Origin: Porphyromonadaceae bacterium UBA7555
GTDB lineage: Bacteria > Bacteroidota > Bacteroidia > Bacteroidales > Muribaculaceae
Assembly (NCBI GenBank): GCA_002478045.1
Contig: DLLT01000042.1
Span: 57,223-106,260 of the forward strand
Length of the DNA stretch: 49,038 nt
Direction of reading: 5' to 3'
Every line of letters starts with the position of its first letter. Position 1 is the stretch's first letter. A program made the translations under genes and the position numbers. Shown piece by piece: positions 1 to 7,860 of this stretch. The notes below the pieces were generated by a model. That model saw nothing but the letters and a program-made list of their open reading frames with translations, did not search any database and had not been told where the DNA came from.

Positions 1-78
1 GGCAAGCATGGCATATCCGCCGCCAAAGCCGAAGAGACCTATTTTTAGGTAGCTCCAAATCAGATGCAGGTATATCAT
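1..78 (-). CDS. Chromate transporter, second half (partial, cut by left edge)
   Basis: The first 26 codons of a minus-strand gene that leaves the window. They begin MIYLHLIWSYLKIG and carry the Gly-rich GFGGGYAML segment that also appears in the neighbouring ORF, so this is the second short ChrA-type half of a split chromate transporter pair. Its ATG overlaps the TGA of the upstream half by four bases (ATGA), indicating translational coupling. Short-chain ChrA proteins are known to work as pairs in the inner membrane. The substrate here is inferred from the family and not shown by the sequence. Confidence 0.8.
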   Translation of the reverse strand, partial: MIYLHLIWSYLKIGLFGFGGGYAMLA

Positions 79-695
79 CGGGCGTGTCCCTCCTCGGACT
101 TGGAGACATTGTGCATACTATGCCTGAATGCATAGATGCCGCCAACGGCGCCGAGAACAATCCAAAGTATGGGATTGGAGACTACGGGCAATTTGGACCA
201 TATCAGCAGTGCCACACCTATGGGAATGACGGCTGTGCGCCAATTGATGTGTGCCGCGCGTGCCGCCGAAATCACGGGCGCGACTATCAGTGCGACTACG
301 GCCGGACGTATGCCTTTGAAGATTTTGACGAGCGTGGGATTGTTGTTGATAAGTTCGGGTGTGAGGAATATGGCAATGGCCAGGATAATCAAAAATGATG
401 GCAGTATAGTGCCCAGGGCGGCAACGATGCTGCCTCGGCGCATAGCTACGCGATCGCCTACGGCTACGGCAATATTCACGGCCAAGATGCCCGGAAGCGA
501 CTGGGCTACGGCCAGCAAGTCAAGGAATTCTTCGCGGTCTATCCAGCGGTGATTGGTGACGATTTCGCGCTCTATAATCGAAATCATAGCCCATCCGCCG
601 CCGAAGGTGAATGCTCCTATCTTGAAGAACGTCACGAACATCTGCCAAAGTAGGTGAGCGGACGCGGGTGTATGTGTCTCGGTCGAATTATCCAT
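75..695 (-). CDS. Chromate transporter, first half (ChrA-type, 206 aa)
   Basis: An inner-membrane protein of the short-chain CHR family, which moves chromate or possibly sulfate-like anions. The N-terminal GAFTFGGGWAMISIIERE segment is the family signature, followed by several hydrophobic helices (for example LPSFLIILAIAIFL and TAVIPIGVALLIW). At 206 residues it is about half the size of a long-chain ChrA, and the next gene supplies the other half with a four-base overlap. A TAACTTTG -7 box lies about 32 bases upstream, which fits the ATG at 695. The real substrate in a gut anaerobe is uncertain. Confidence 0.9.
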   Translation of the reverse strand: MDNSTETHTPASAHLLWQMFVTFFKIGAFTFGGGWAMISIIEREIVTNHRWIDREEFLDLLAVAQSLPGILAVNIAVAVGDRVAMRRGSIVAALGTILPSFLIILAIAIFLTPELINNNPTLVKIFKGIRPAVVALIVAPVISAARAAHINWRTAVIPIGVALLIWSKLPVVSNPILWIVLGAVGGIYAFRHSMHNVSKSEEGHAR

Positions 696-726
696 TTTTG
701 GGCGTGGTGTACTCGGTTTGTGTCCG

Positions 727-734
727 CAAAGTTA
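727..734 (-). promoter_or_regulatory. -7 box (TAACTTTG) for the chromate transporter pair
   Basis: An exact match to the Bacteroidetes TANNTTTG -7 element on the minus strand, 32 bases before the ATG at 695. No clear TTTG -33 box sits at the usual distance, because the preceding terminator hairpin occupies that space. Confidence 0.5.
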
Positions 735-742
735 CGCAAAAA

Positions 743-780
743 GCGTCAGACAGCATAACCGCGGTTGTGCTGTCTGACGC
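743..780 (-). terminator. Rho-independent terminator after the TonB receptor gene
   Basis: A perfect 13-base-pair inverted repeat (GCGTCAGACAGCA and its complement) with a 12-base loop that contains a further palindrome. On the minus strand it is followed directly by a run of five T. It lies downstream of the receptor gene that stops at 859 and upstream of the chromate promoter. Confidence 0.85.
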
Positions 781-858
781 GATGCCTGAGTCCGTCGTGG
801 TGTATTTTGCCCTACTCGGCTTATCGTACAAGGAATGAGGAAGCTGTTTCCTCGCGCC

Positions 859-3285
859 TCAGAAGTCTACCGAGAGACGTACATTGATTTGACGTCGTGT
901 CAGGTAGTTGGGCACGGCGTATTGCAGATTGTTGACGTCAGTTACCCAGTAATACGAGCTGACATTGCTGATATCCAAGAGGTTGAAGCAGTCAAGGCCG
1001 AGCCATACGCTCTTGATGTGTCTCAAGAAGCCTGAGCGTTGCTGTCCGTCAGCCAAAGGCGACAGCAGAGCATAGCTCAGGCCGACGTCTACGCGTTTAT
1101 AGGCCGGCGCTCGGAAGTATCCCTTGTCACGCGACGAGCGCGGAGCTGTGGTGGGCAGGCCATCGCTGAAGATGCCGCGGAGGCTGAATTTTAGCTTAGG
1201 CAGCTTGGGAAAGTAATCGGTGAAATATAACGCAAAACTATAGCGGCGATCGGTAGGGCGGGGTACGGTGACGCCGTTGAGGTTTTCGCGCGTATTCATC
1301 AGCGAGAAGCTGATCCAAGAGTCGCTTCCGGGGACGAATTGGCCGAAGAGTTTCATATCCACTCCCGCTGTCGAGCCGGATGTCGAGTTGACGCCCGAAT
1401 ATGTTATCTTGAGGTTGTCAATCTCGTATGGTATCAGGTTGCCGAGGATTTTGTAGTAAGCTTCGGCGGAGAGCTTGAACGGACGGTCAAAGGCGCGGAA
1501 GGTGTAGTCGCTGCCGAGAATAAACTGGAAACTGCGTTGCGACTTGATGTCGCTGTTCAAATGTATGGTGTAGTTGCCTTTGTCATCGACTACTGGCTGA
1601 CGGAATTCTTTATAGAAAGGTGTCTGATAGTATAGGCCGGTGGCAAAACGGAAGGTCCAACGCGGTGCACGTGTTGGGACAAATCCGACATTGAAGCGCG
1701 GACTTACGAGTGTCTCCTTATTGAAGTCCCAGTAGCTGAGACGTATGCCGCCGTTGACGTTGAAGTAGCCTATGGACGAATTGATGCGCCACGTGTCTTG
1801 GACGTAGGCCGACAGGCGGTTGCTTGCGATGTCCTCGGCTGACTGTAGATTGTAGACTACGCGGAGTGCATCGGGGTCGAAGGGTAAGGAATATCCGGCC
1901 GAGTCGCGTCGTTCCCATTCGCGTGTGCGGTCGTGGATTTTTTCGTGGTTGTAGGTGAGGCCGTAGGCTATATTGTGCCCGGCGATGCCGTTGGCGCCGC
2001 GCAGCGACAGCGAGAACACCGAGGCCTTGAGGCGGTTGCGCGAGTGCTCAAAGTAGCGTCCTATGCCCAATTCGCCACCTATGCCGCCATCGTTGCCCGA
2101 TCCGCCGGTGCCGGCTTGGTCGAGCCAGTATTCGCCGGAGATGTCGTAGGATACAAGTTCGTTGGTGAGGTATCCGGAGGCCAGCAGTGTGTATTCGGCC
2201 TTCTTGGACGGCTTAAAGGTGATGTTGCCGGCGCCGAAGAAGGTCTCGAAGCGGTCTTTCTCCTGTCCGTCAAAATAGACCTTGAATTGCTTGGCATCGG
2301 TGGAAGTACCGAAATTGGTGCTGCGGTCGTGAGGTATGAATTTGTAGTTGTTGATGCTGATATTACCCAGTACCGAGGCGGTCCATTTGGGGCTAATTTT
2401 CAGCGTCATATATGTCTGATAGTCGAAGAAGCGCGGGTCATACTCGCCTTTCTCGTCCATAGAACTGAGCAACGAAGAATTGCTCTTGTATCGCACGCCG
2501 TGCAACTGGCTGAAACGTTTGCTTGAGGTGCCTATTGTGAGTCCGCCGCCTTGGAGGCTGAGGTTGAGCGAGCCTTCGAAGGCTTCGGGCTGACGATAGG
2601 TAATGTCGAGCACTGATGACATGCGGTCGCCGTATTGGGCGGCAAATCCGCCGGTGGAGAAGCCGATGGCGCCCACCATATCGGGGTTGATGATGGACAG
2701 GCCTTCCTGCTGGCCGGAGGATATGAGTTGCGGACGATAGACTTCGACGCCGTTGATATACACCAAGTTCTCGTCAAAGGTGCCGCCGCGAACACTGTAT
2801 TGCGAGGACATCTCGTTGCTTTGTGTGACGCCGGCCATAGTGGATATAAGGCTCTCGACGCTGCCGCCGTTGACATCCGGCGCCAGACGGTAGCTGTCTG
2901 TATTGATGCTTTGGACTGTGCCGGTTTGTTTTTGGTAATCGGTGACGGTGATGCCTTCCAGTGTGATGGTTACGGGCTCCATCTTGACATTGAGCGTGGT
3001 CTCGCCTTTGGCGCCGATGATGCGTCGTGTCACTTCGTGGTAGCCGATGCAGGAGAATACTACGCGTATGGTGTCCGCTGCCGGGGCTGTCAGCGAGTAT
3101 GTTCCGTCAAGTCCCGAGGTCGCCCCTATGGCAGTGCCGCGGACGTGCACGCTGACAAATTCGAGCGCCTCGTTTTTCTCGTCGGTGATTTTTCCGTGTA
3201 TTTTGACCTGCGCCGTCGAGACGCCGCAGCCGAGTACGATTGCAAGTATAAGCCAAATAGCTCTATGGATGTGCGTATTACGCAT
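859..3285 (-). CDS. TonB-dependent receptor with carboxypeptidase-regulatory-like domain
   Basis: An 808-residue outer-membrane receptor. Residues 1-25 form a signal peptide. About 27-110 is a CarboxypepD-reg-like beta-sandwich (KIHGKITDEKNEALEFVSV), then a plug domain with SVRGGTFDENLVYINGVEVY near 165-185, then a long C-terminal beta-barrel ending in the aromatic LSVDF. Such receptors import a bound ligand using TonB energy. There is no SusD-like lipoprotein or glycan-degrading enzyme beside it, so it is not an evident polysaccharide utilisation locus and the ligand is unknown. It is transcribed alone, with a strong terminator at 743-780 and the previous gene's terminator just upstream. Confidence 0.93.
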   Translation of the reverse strand: MRNTHIHRAIWLILAIVLGCGVSTAQVKIHGKITDEKNEALEFVSVHVRGTAIGATSGLDGTYSLTAPAADTIRVVFSCIGYHEVTRRIIGAKGETTLNVKMEPVTITLEGITVTDYQKQTGTVQSINTDSYRLAPDVNGGSVESLISTMAGVTQSNEMSSQYSVRGGTFDENLVYINGVEVYRPQLISSGQQEGLSIINPDMVGAIGFSTGGFAAQYGDRMSSVLDITYRQPEAFEGSLNLSLQGGGLTIGTSSKRFSQLHGVRYKSNSSLLSSMDEKGEYDPRFFDYQTYMTLKISPKWTASVLGNISINNYKFIPHDRSTNFGTSTDAKQFKVYFDGQEKDRFETFFGAGNITFKPSKKAEYTLLASGYLTNELVSYDISGEYWLDQAGTGGSGNDGGIGGELGIGRYFEHSRNRLKASVFSLSLRGANGIAGHNIAYGLTYNHEKIHDRTREWERRDSAGYSLPFDPDALRVVYNLQSAEDIASNRLSAYVQDTWRINSSIGYFNVNGGIRLSYWDFNKETLVSPRFNVGFVPTRAPRWTFRFATGLYYQTPFYKEFRQPVVDDKGNYTIHLNSDIKSQRSFQFILGSDYTFRAFDRPFKLSAEAYYKILGNLIPYEIDNLKITYSGVNSTSGSTAGVDMKLFGQFVPGSDSWISFSLMNTRENLNGVTVPRPTDRRYSFALYFTDYFPKLPKLKFSLRGIFSDGLPTTAPRSSRDKGYFRAPAYKRVDVGLSYALLSPLADGQQRSGFLRHIKSVWLGLDCFNLLDISNVSSYYWVTDVNNLQYAVPNYLTRRQINVRLSVDF

Positions 3286-3403
3286 TATTGTTCTGTGGGT
3301 TTAGATATTCTATTACCCTTAAATAACGCGAAAATCCGCTCTAAATTGTACGACGCCTCCCGAAACTGCCCGCCCATAGTCTTTGCCGAGCCAAAAAATA
3401 AGT

Positions 3404-3440
3404 GTCCCCTGCACGTGCGTGGGCGTGGCGTGCAGGGGAC
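3404..3440 (-). terminator. Terminator after the leucine-rich-repeat gene
   Basis: A perfect 12-base-pair stem (GTCCCCTGCACG and complement) with a 13-base loop. On the minus strand it is followed by ACTTATTTTTT. It lies 33 bases past the stop of the leucine-rich-repeat gene and separates that gene from the TonB receptor gene. Confidence 0.85.
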
Positions 3441-3472
3441 GGGGTGATATACTTAGATAGGTTTTAGGTATA

Positions 3473-5665
3473 TCAGATTTTCACTTTCTTACGGCCTTGC
3501 GGCGATACGAGGATGTAGATGCCGTGAGACAGCTCGGACAGTTCCGCCTTCGTGCAATTGGCACGTACACGGATGCCTTGCAGGTTGTAGACGTCAAATT
3601 CTGACAACTCTGTCGGGTCATCGGCCATGACGTCTTCCACGCCGTCGAATTTCTTGACAATGACTTTCATCGGAGCGGTGATGCCGTCACAGTATGCCAG
3701 GACGGTCACGCCGCCTTCGGCCATACCGGTCACTACGCCATCGGTGGTTACGGTGGCAATCTCGTCATCGAGGCTATACCACTTGACAAGCGACGTGGTG
3801 GCAGACGCCGGGGTGACGGAAGCCGATACAAGGATGGACTTGGTACGGTCTACCGAGACCTTCTTGTCCTTGACGACAATTTGGAACGGAAGCTCTTGGA
3901 TGTCCTCGAATTTGCTCCATCCGGTAGCGGCCTTATAGGCGCTCACGCTGCCCTGCGGAACATACAGCGTGGCATACGTATATGTTTCGCTGCCGAAGGT
4001 GGCAGTACCTATGCTTGGCGGCGTTGCGGCATTGCTGTATACCTCGAAGAGGTTCTTATTGTTGACGAAAGTCTTGTTGGGTATCGATGCCGTATTCTCG
4101 CCGATATACAGCGTCCTGAGCTGCGTTGTGCCGCTCAGCGCCATCTTGAAGTCCGCGCCCCACTCATACGGCAGCACAAGTGTCTCGATGGCGTTGCAGC
4201 CTTCAAACGTGCTTGCATCCACCTTGCTTGCCTTCAGGATACCCAGCGACTTCAGGCCGCTACAGTTCTTGAAAGTGTTTGTTCCAAGTTGCGCAAACTT
4301 GTTCAAGTCAAGCTCCGTAAGCCCCGTGCAACCTTTGAATGCGCCATTGCCCAATTCGGTCACGTTCTTGAGGTCGATACTCGTTAGACCGGAGCAATTA
4401 GAGAATGCTTGTCGGCCTAATGTTTTTACGCCACCAGAGTCAATATTAACCAAGCCGGTGCAACCGTCAAATGCATATTCACCGACTGTGGCCACTTTTT
4501 TCAAGTCGATATATTTCAGGCTCGTGCAACCGCTGAACGTGTAATCACCGATTGATTCTGTATTGCCCAAGTCTACGTTTGTCAGACTTGTGCAGCCGGA
4601 GAAAGCATAGCTTCCCCAAGAGGTAACATTGCCAAGTACCACGCTCTTCAGTCCGGTGCAGCCACTGAAAGCCTCACGACCTATCGAGGTCATACTCGCC
4701 AAATCTATCGCCGTTAGGTTTTCGCACCGGCTAAAGGCTTCGCTTCCGCAAGACCTTATTTTCCCAAGTGTTATATCATCCAACTTAGAACAGCCGTAGA
4801 ACGATCTTTCTCCAAGGTATTTCAGCGTTTGAGGCATTTTTACGGTTGTTAAAGACTGACATCCATTGAAAGCATCGTTCCAAATACTTGTTACGCCTTC
4901 AGGAATTGTTATGGACTTTAACTGTGTGCCCTTAAAAGCTGCCGATCCGATTGCCGTAACTTTATATGATTTGTTATTTGCCGGATCTATTGCGATTGCC
5001 GGGATTACGAGTTCCGGCGTTCCTCCGCCGATAACGTAACATGAGTCACTGTTCTCAAACGTTTCAAACAGTATCCCATTGTAAAGGAAACCAGGTATTA
5101 GGCCGCCTTCGGGGTTGAGCAAGATATTGTCCACGCACCAGGTGGCGTAATTGTCGGCCACGGGTGAGGTGTATTCAAATCCGATGTAAATGATACCGGA
5201 GAAGGAGCTCAGGTCCAGTTCGCCGGAGTTGGCCCAGTAGCTATATCCGCTTGCGGGAGCGGTGGCCAGGGTGGGATTGAGCTGTGTGGCCTTGGCGGTG
5301 GCGGGGTCGGCTGCGGTGAGCACGAATACCTTCAGGGCGGATTCTGTGGAACCATGTCCGTTGACTTGGGTGTCGAAAGTCAGTACTTTTTTAGAGACCT
5401 TGGACATGTCTATGGCCGGGGAGATGAGCCACTGGTCAAAGGGACCCGTGCCCATGTATCCGGTCATGACGGCATAGTGGTTACGGTTGAACGAGGACAC
5501 GTACCATGCCTTGTTGCCGGCCACTTGCTGTCGCGTCCATCCAGTGGGGATGCTGGAGGAGGCGTCGAAGTTTTCGTCAATTCCTGTCGCATAATAAGCA
5601 TGGGCGGTGAGGATTGCTGTCAGCAGGAGCAGCAACAAGCCTAAGCGTTTGATTTTTTGTTTCAT
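3473..5665 (-). CDS. BspA-like leucine-rich-repeat secreted protein
   Basis: A 730-residue exported protein. The start at 5665 (MKQKIKRLGLLLLLL) gives a clean signal peptide of about 23 residues; an upstream in-frame ATG at 5707 would add a charged extension. About 25-190 resembles a choice-of-anchor J/cleaved-adhesin domain (ENFDASSSIPTGW, FDQWLISPAIDM). About 240-560 holds repeated LRR_5 units of the BspA type with the recurring pattern AFxGCxxLxxIDL. About 590-670 is a Big_2 immunoglobulin-like domain (SVTPASATTSLVKWYS). The last 45 residues (VYNLQGIRV, HGIYILVSPQGRKKVKI) resemble a type IX secretion or cell-surface sorting tail. BspA-type proteins are surface adhesins; the target here is unknown. 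Confidence 0.88.
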   Translation of the reverse strand: MKQKIKRLGLLLLLLTAILTAHAYYATGIDENFDASSSIPTGWTRQQVAGNKAWYVSSFNRNHYAVMTGYMGTGPFDQWLISPAIDMSKVSKKVLTFDTQVNGHGSTESALKVFVLTAADPATAKATQLNPTLATAPASGYSYWANSGELDLSSFSGIIYIGFEYTSPVADNYATWCVDNILLNPEGGLIPGFLYNGILFETFENSDSCYVIGGGTPELVIPAIAIDPANNKSYKVTAIGSAAFKGTQLKSITIPEGVTSIWNDAFNGCQSLTTVKMPQTLKYLGERSFYGCSKLDDITLGKIRSCGSEAFSRCENLTAIDLASMTSIGREAFSGCTGLKSVVLGNVTSWGSYAFSGCTSLTNVDLGNTESIGDYTFSGCTSLKYIDLKKVATVGEYAFDGCTGLVNIDSGGVKTLGRQAFSNCSGLTSIDLKNVTELGNGAFKGCTGLTELDLNKFAQLGTNTFKNCSGLKSLGILKASKVDASTFEGCNAIETLVLPYEWGADFKMALSGTTQLRTLYIGENTASIPNKTFVNNKNLFEVYSNAATPPSIGTATFGSETYTYATLYVPQGSVSAYKAATGWSKFEDIQELPFQIVVKDKKVSVDRTKSILVSASVTPASATTSLVKWYSLDDEIATVTTDGVVTGMAEGGVTVLAYCDGITAPMKVIVKKFDGVEDVMADDPTELSEFDVYNLQGIRVRANCTKAELSELSHGIYILVSPQGRKKVKI

Positions 5666-5686
5666 ATCGTTTGTTCTTTTTTTGAG

Positions 5687-5724
5687 GGGACTGCGCCGAA
5701 AAAGCACATTTATGGCACAGTCCC
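5687..5724 (-). terminator. Stem-loop after the DUF4268 gene
   Basis: An 11-base-pair stem with one mismatch (GGGACTGCGCC against GGCACAGTCCC) around a 16-base loop. It lies between the DUF4268 stop at 5732 and the leucine-rich-repeat start at 5665. There is no T run directly after it on the minus strand, so it is a weak terminator candidate. Confidence 0.45.
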
Positions 5725-5731
5725 GTTTTGG

Positions 5732-6676
5732 TTAGATATATCCTTTGATTGCGTTTTTGACTTTGACGGCATTGTCGCAGAACCATTTATAGATGCTTGG
5801 CCACTGCTTGGTGTCGTACATATCGATTTTCTTGGCGATGTAGAAGCGGGACTCTTTGTTGCGCGTCCATAGGATTTTAGACTTGTCAACGCCGATAGCC
5901 TGTGCGATTTGGTCCTCGTCGGCCTGCATACGCTGGTGGAGGGCGTGGTTGTTGGGGATGCAGATGCCGACCGTGGCCTCGCCTTTCTGCGGCTTGGCTT
6001 CGAGGCGGATATGGCATTTAGTAGTGCCCACGGCCACGTTGTACCAGTTTTGTGGCAGAGCTCCCGGGATGGTAAACACTGCTGTATAGGCTTTCTGTCC
6101 CTTGGCATACTCACGGAAGTCTTCCCAAAATTCGAGTTCCATACGCTCGGTTTTGCTCAGGTTTCGGTCAATAGCGGCTTTGGCCCACACGTTGGGGCGT
6201 TCCACCACATTGAAATGTGGCGCCGGATTGCTGCCGTCTATCGTCCACAGCTCCACCTCGACGAGGAAGAAACCTATTTCTTCGCCCGTCATATTGTTGA
6301 GCCATTCGATAGCCTTGCGGTGTTCGTTCCGGGCTCTTTTGACCACCCAGACGGCCGTATCAGCACCTTTGCCGGCGGCATAGGTGATTAATTTGCCTAG
6401 ATGGTCGTGGTTGGTGTCCTCCAACTGGTTCTCGATGACGACTACATGCTCCGAACATTCGTCGCTTGCGAGGATGTCCAGCGAAAAATTGCCGACATCC
6501 GATTCTCTTTCGACAACAATCAGGCTGTCTAACTGTAATGCATCGGCAAGCAGCGCGAGATTCTCGTCCTTGGCCAGCCAAGGCGTGAAGTCCCGCGCCT
6601 CGTCTTTCCAAACAGACCGCAAACTCGTCTTTTTGTCGATTTTGCCTAATTTGTAGTTCTGTTGGTTATTACTCAT
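5732..6676 (-). CDS. DUF4268 domain protein (nuclease-like fold)
   Basis: A 314-residue cytosolic protein of the DUF4268 family. The N-terminal half carries a pattern resembling a PD-(D/E)XK nuclease core: D67 in FSLDILA, then E82 and Q84 in VVVIENQLE, then a helix with DHLGKLITYA. About 175-314 is the DUF4268 region with the conserved FWEDFREYA and an ending rich in W and K. Members occur as single genes of unknown role, and some sit near restriction or defence loci. No methylase or specificity subunit is nearby. The cysteine-rich gene lies 36 bases upstream on the same strand, so the two are probably cotranscribed. The nuclease activity is inference. Confidence 0.85.
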   Translation of the reverse strand: MSNNQQNYKLGKIDKKTSLRSVWKDEARDFTPWLAKDENLALLADALQLDSLIVVERESDVGNFSLDILASDECSEHVVVIENQLEDTNHDHLGKLITYAAGKGADTAVWVVKRARNEHRKAIEWLNNMTGEEIGFFLVEVELWTIDGSNPAPHFNVVERPNVWAKAAIDRNLSKTERMELEFWEDFREYAKGQKAYTAVFTIPGALPQNWYNVAVGTTKCHIRLEAKPQKGEATVGICIPNNHALHQRMQADEDQIAQAIGVDKSKILWTRNKESRFYIAKKIDMYDTKQWPSIYKWFCDNAVKVKNAIKGYI

Positions 6677-6712
6677 AAGGTTGTAATTGATTGATATATG
6701 TTGTCTTTTAGG

Positions 6713-7192
6713 TCAACAGCAGCATTTGGTGATGCAGCAGATAATCTCCTTGAGAAAGCTAAGGATTGATGCGCCAAGTCCGATTACGGCAATACGGAAC
6801 GGCCAGCACACACCCGAATCGCCGTGGAACCAGTAGTATGGAAACCAGCAGGATTTTTTGACGCATACTTTGTGGCATTCCTTGTTCTTGGAATCTACTC
6901 GTTTGAGCCGACATAGATTACCGTACGACAATACTATCTTCTTCGCCCCAATAGACTTGCCGTAGTATCGCAGGTATATGCATCGGCGCGTACGTCGACA
7001 GCAATATTTGTCGCAGGCACAAACCTTTACGTAGCCATATATATCACGTTCATCAGCTTCCTTCTTCTTCTTGCCGAATATTCTGAGATACTCGCAGGAA
7101 TGGAAGAAAGCATAGTTGTCCGGATTGGCGACATCGTTTTTGCCGTTCTTTTCGTATTCGATTATATCGTATTCAATGTAACGTTTGCCCAT
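6713..7192 (-). CDS. Cysteine-rich small protein of unknown function
   Basis: I do not recognise this family. It is 159 residues with 16 cysteines (10%), including CAC, YCC, a CC pair and a terminal CCC. The N-terminal third is charged and rich in Y, K and E, with a KKKK run. The middle is basic with spaced Cys (CRRTRRC, CHKVCVKKSC). A hydrophobic stretch at about 130-153 (FRIAVIGLGASILSFL) could be a membrane segment, leaving a short Cys-rich tail. There is no N-terminal signal peptide. Cys spacing suggests metal binding or palmitoylation-like anchoring but fits no finger motif I know. It lies 36 bases before the DUF4268 gene and 62 bases after the structured RNA element. Confidence 0.65.
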   Translation of the reverse strand: MGKRYIEYDIIEYEKNGKNDVANPDNYAFFHSCEYLRIFGKKKKEADERDIYGYVKVCACDKYCCRRTRRCIYLRYYGKSIGAKKIVLSYGNLCRLKRVDSKNKECHKVCVKKSCWFPYYWFHGDSGVCWPFRIAVIGLGASILSFLKEIICCITKCCC

Positions 7193-7254
7193 GGCGGCGC
7201 GAGGTGGTGGCTATGGGCTCTCGGCATGGCACAGATTGGTGATTTGATGGTGAT

Positions 7255-7353
7255 GGAAAAACAGGCGTGAGAGCCTTACCGCTGCTCGTCCGCTGTCCCA
7301 AGGCATGTGGCATTGCCTTACTCAAACCAAACGAGCAACGCAGACCTCACGCC
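7255..7353 (-). terminator. Terminator-like 3' domain of the RNA element
   Basis: The outer stem GGCGTGAG/CTCACGCC closes a multi-hairpin domain and is followed on the minus strand by TG and six T. It would end transcripts begun at the 7587-7616 promoter, about 60 bases before the cysteine-rich gene. Confidence 0.5.
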
Positions 7354-7541
7354 GATATGGTATATATAGACTTTGCCCACCGTACCGCGCAGGTACAGCC
7401 GGACAAGGGCATATATCATACCCGTGAGCGTCTACCGTCGCACATCCTTGGTCTGAGTGTCTGAAATTGCCACATTTCGGGGACAGACAAGGACAAGCGT
7501 TAATAAACGCCTATCTTATTGTAAAACAACCTCCCGCCCGC

Positions 7542-7561
7542 GCGGCCGCCTCCGCGGCCGC
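7542..7561. repeat. Perfect GC-only hairpin (GCGGCCGC, CTCC loop)
   Basis: Two copies of the palindrome GCGGCCGC separated by four bases. They can form an 8-base-pair stem on either strand. The hairpin falls near the 5' end of the RNA element, in otherwise AT-rich intergenic DNA. Confidence 0.7.
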
Positions 7562-7586
7562 TCCCTTTTCGGCGTGAGATTCGTTG

Positions 7587-7616
7587 CAAAGTTAACAATT
7601 AAAATCAATATTCAAA
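7587..7616 (-). promoter_or_regulatory. Promoter (TTTG-N18-TAACTTTG) of the RNA element
   Basis: On the minus strand, TTTG (7616-7613) and TAACTTTG (7594-7587) are separated by 18 bases, close to the Bacteroidetes -33/-7 consensus. The predicted start is about 7580, at the 5' copy of CTCACGCC. Confidence 0.7.
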
Positions 7617-7773
7617 AATTTTAACGAACCAAATTGTAATAAATAAACGCAGGTCAGAACGAGGCCATCGGCAGGCGGTATAATAGGGCTGCGAAGTGTT
7701 AATAATCAGATAGTCGGCCGATTTTTGGAACGACAAAGTGGCGGAGGAATGGGGAAATTTGATAAAAAATGGC

Positions 7774-7781
7774 TAACTTTG
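7774..7781 (+). promoter_or_regulatory. -7 box (TAACTTTG) for the PCMD/barrel cluster
   Basis: An exact TANNTTTG match on the plus strand upstream of the first PCMD-type lipoprotein gene. A TTTG at 7758-7761 is only 12 bases away, too close for a normal -33 box. Transcription would start near 7788, which argues for a start codon downstream of 7801. Confidence 0.55.
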
Positions 7782-7860
7782 ACGGATATTTCTGAGAATA
7801 ATGGCCGGACGATGTCTCGCAAGAGACGTTGTCGGGTTGTGTAATGATATGAATAACAGT

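Larger units (their letters stand above)
7255..7580 (-). ncRNA. Structured RNA element: attenuator-like leader or stand-alone ncRNA
   Basis: The minus strand between a strong promoter (7587-7616) and a T-rich end holds nested hairpins. The 3' domain pairs GGCGTGAG (7353-7346) with CTCACGCC (7271-7264). Inside it, a 10-base stem joins 7340-7331 with 7289-7280, and a 6-base stem joins 7319-7314 with 7305-7300. One pair of the 10-base stem is G-U on the minus strand but C-A on plus, so the minus strand is the RNA. The 3' stem is followed by six T (7261-7256). CTCACGCC also occurs at the very 5' end (7578-7571), so it could compete for GGCGTGAG. Further stems lie at 7542-7561 and 7497-7510. It is either an attenuated leader of the cysteine-rich/DUF4268 genes or an independent RNA. 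It has no features of RNase P RNA or tmRNA that I recognise. Confidence 0.5.

Noticed and set aside
2635..3447. A 270-residue plus-strand frame over the TonB receptor
   Set aside because: Antisense to a receptor with signal peptide and plug motifs; composition is odd and no motif is present.
5732..6676. DUF4268 gene read as a restriction enzyme subunit
   Set aside because: No methylase, specificity subunit or helicase is adjacent, so a restriction system cannot be claimed; only a nuclease-like fold is suggested.
7267..7464. A 65-residue plus-strand frame in the RNA element
   Set aside because: It runs antisense to the structured minus-strand element, whose pairing shows the minus strand is the functional one, and it has no promoter or family. 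Treated as a by-product of the conserved RNA sequence.
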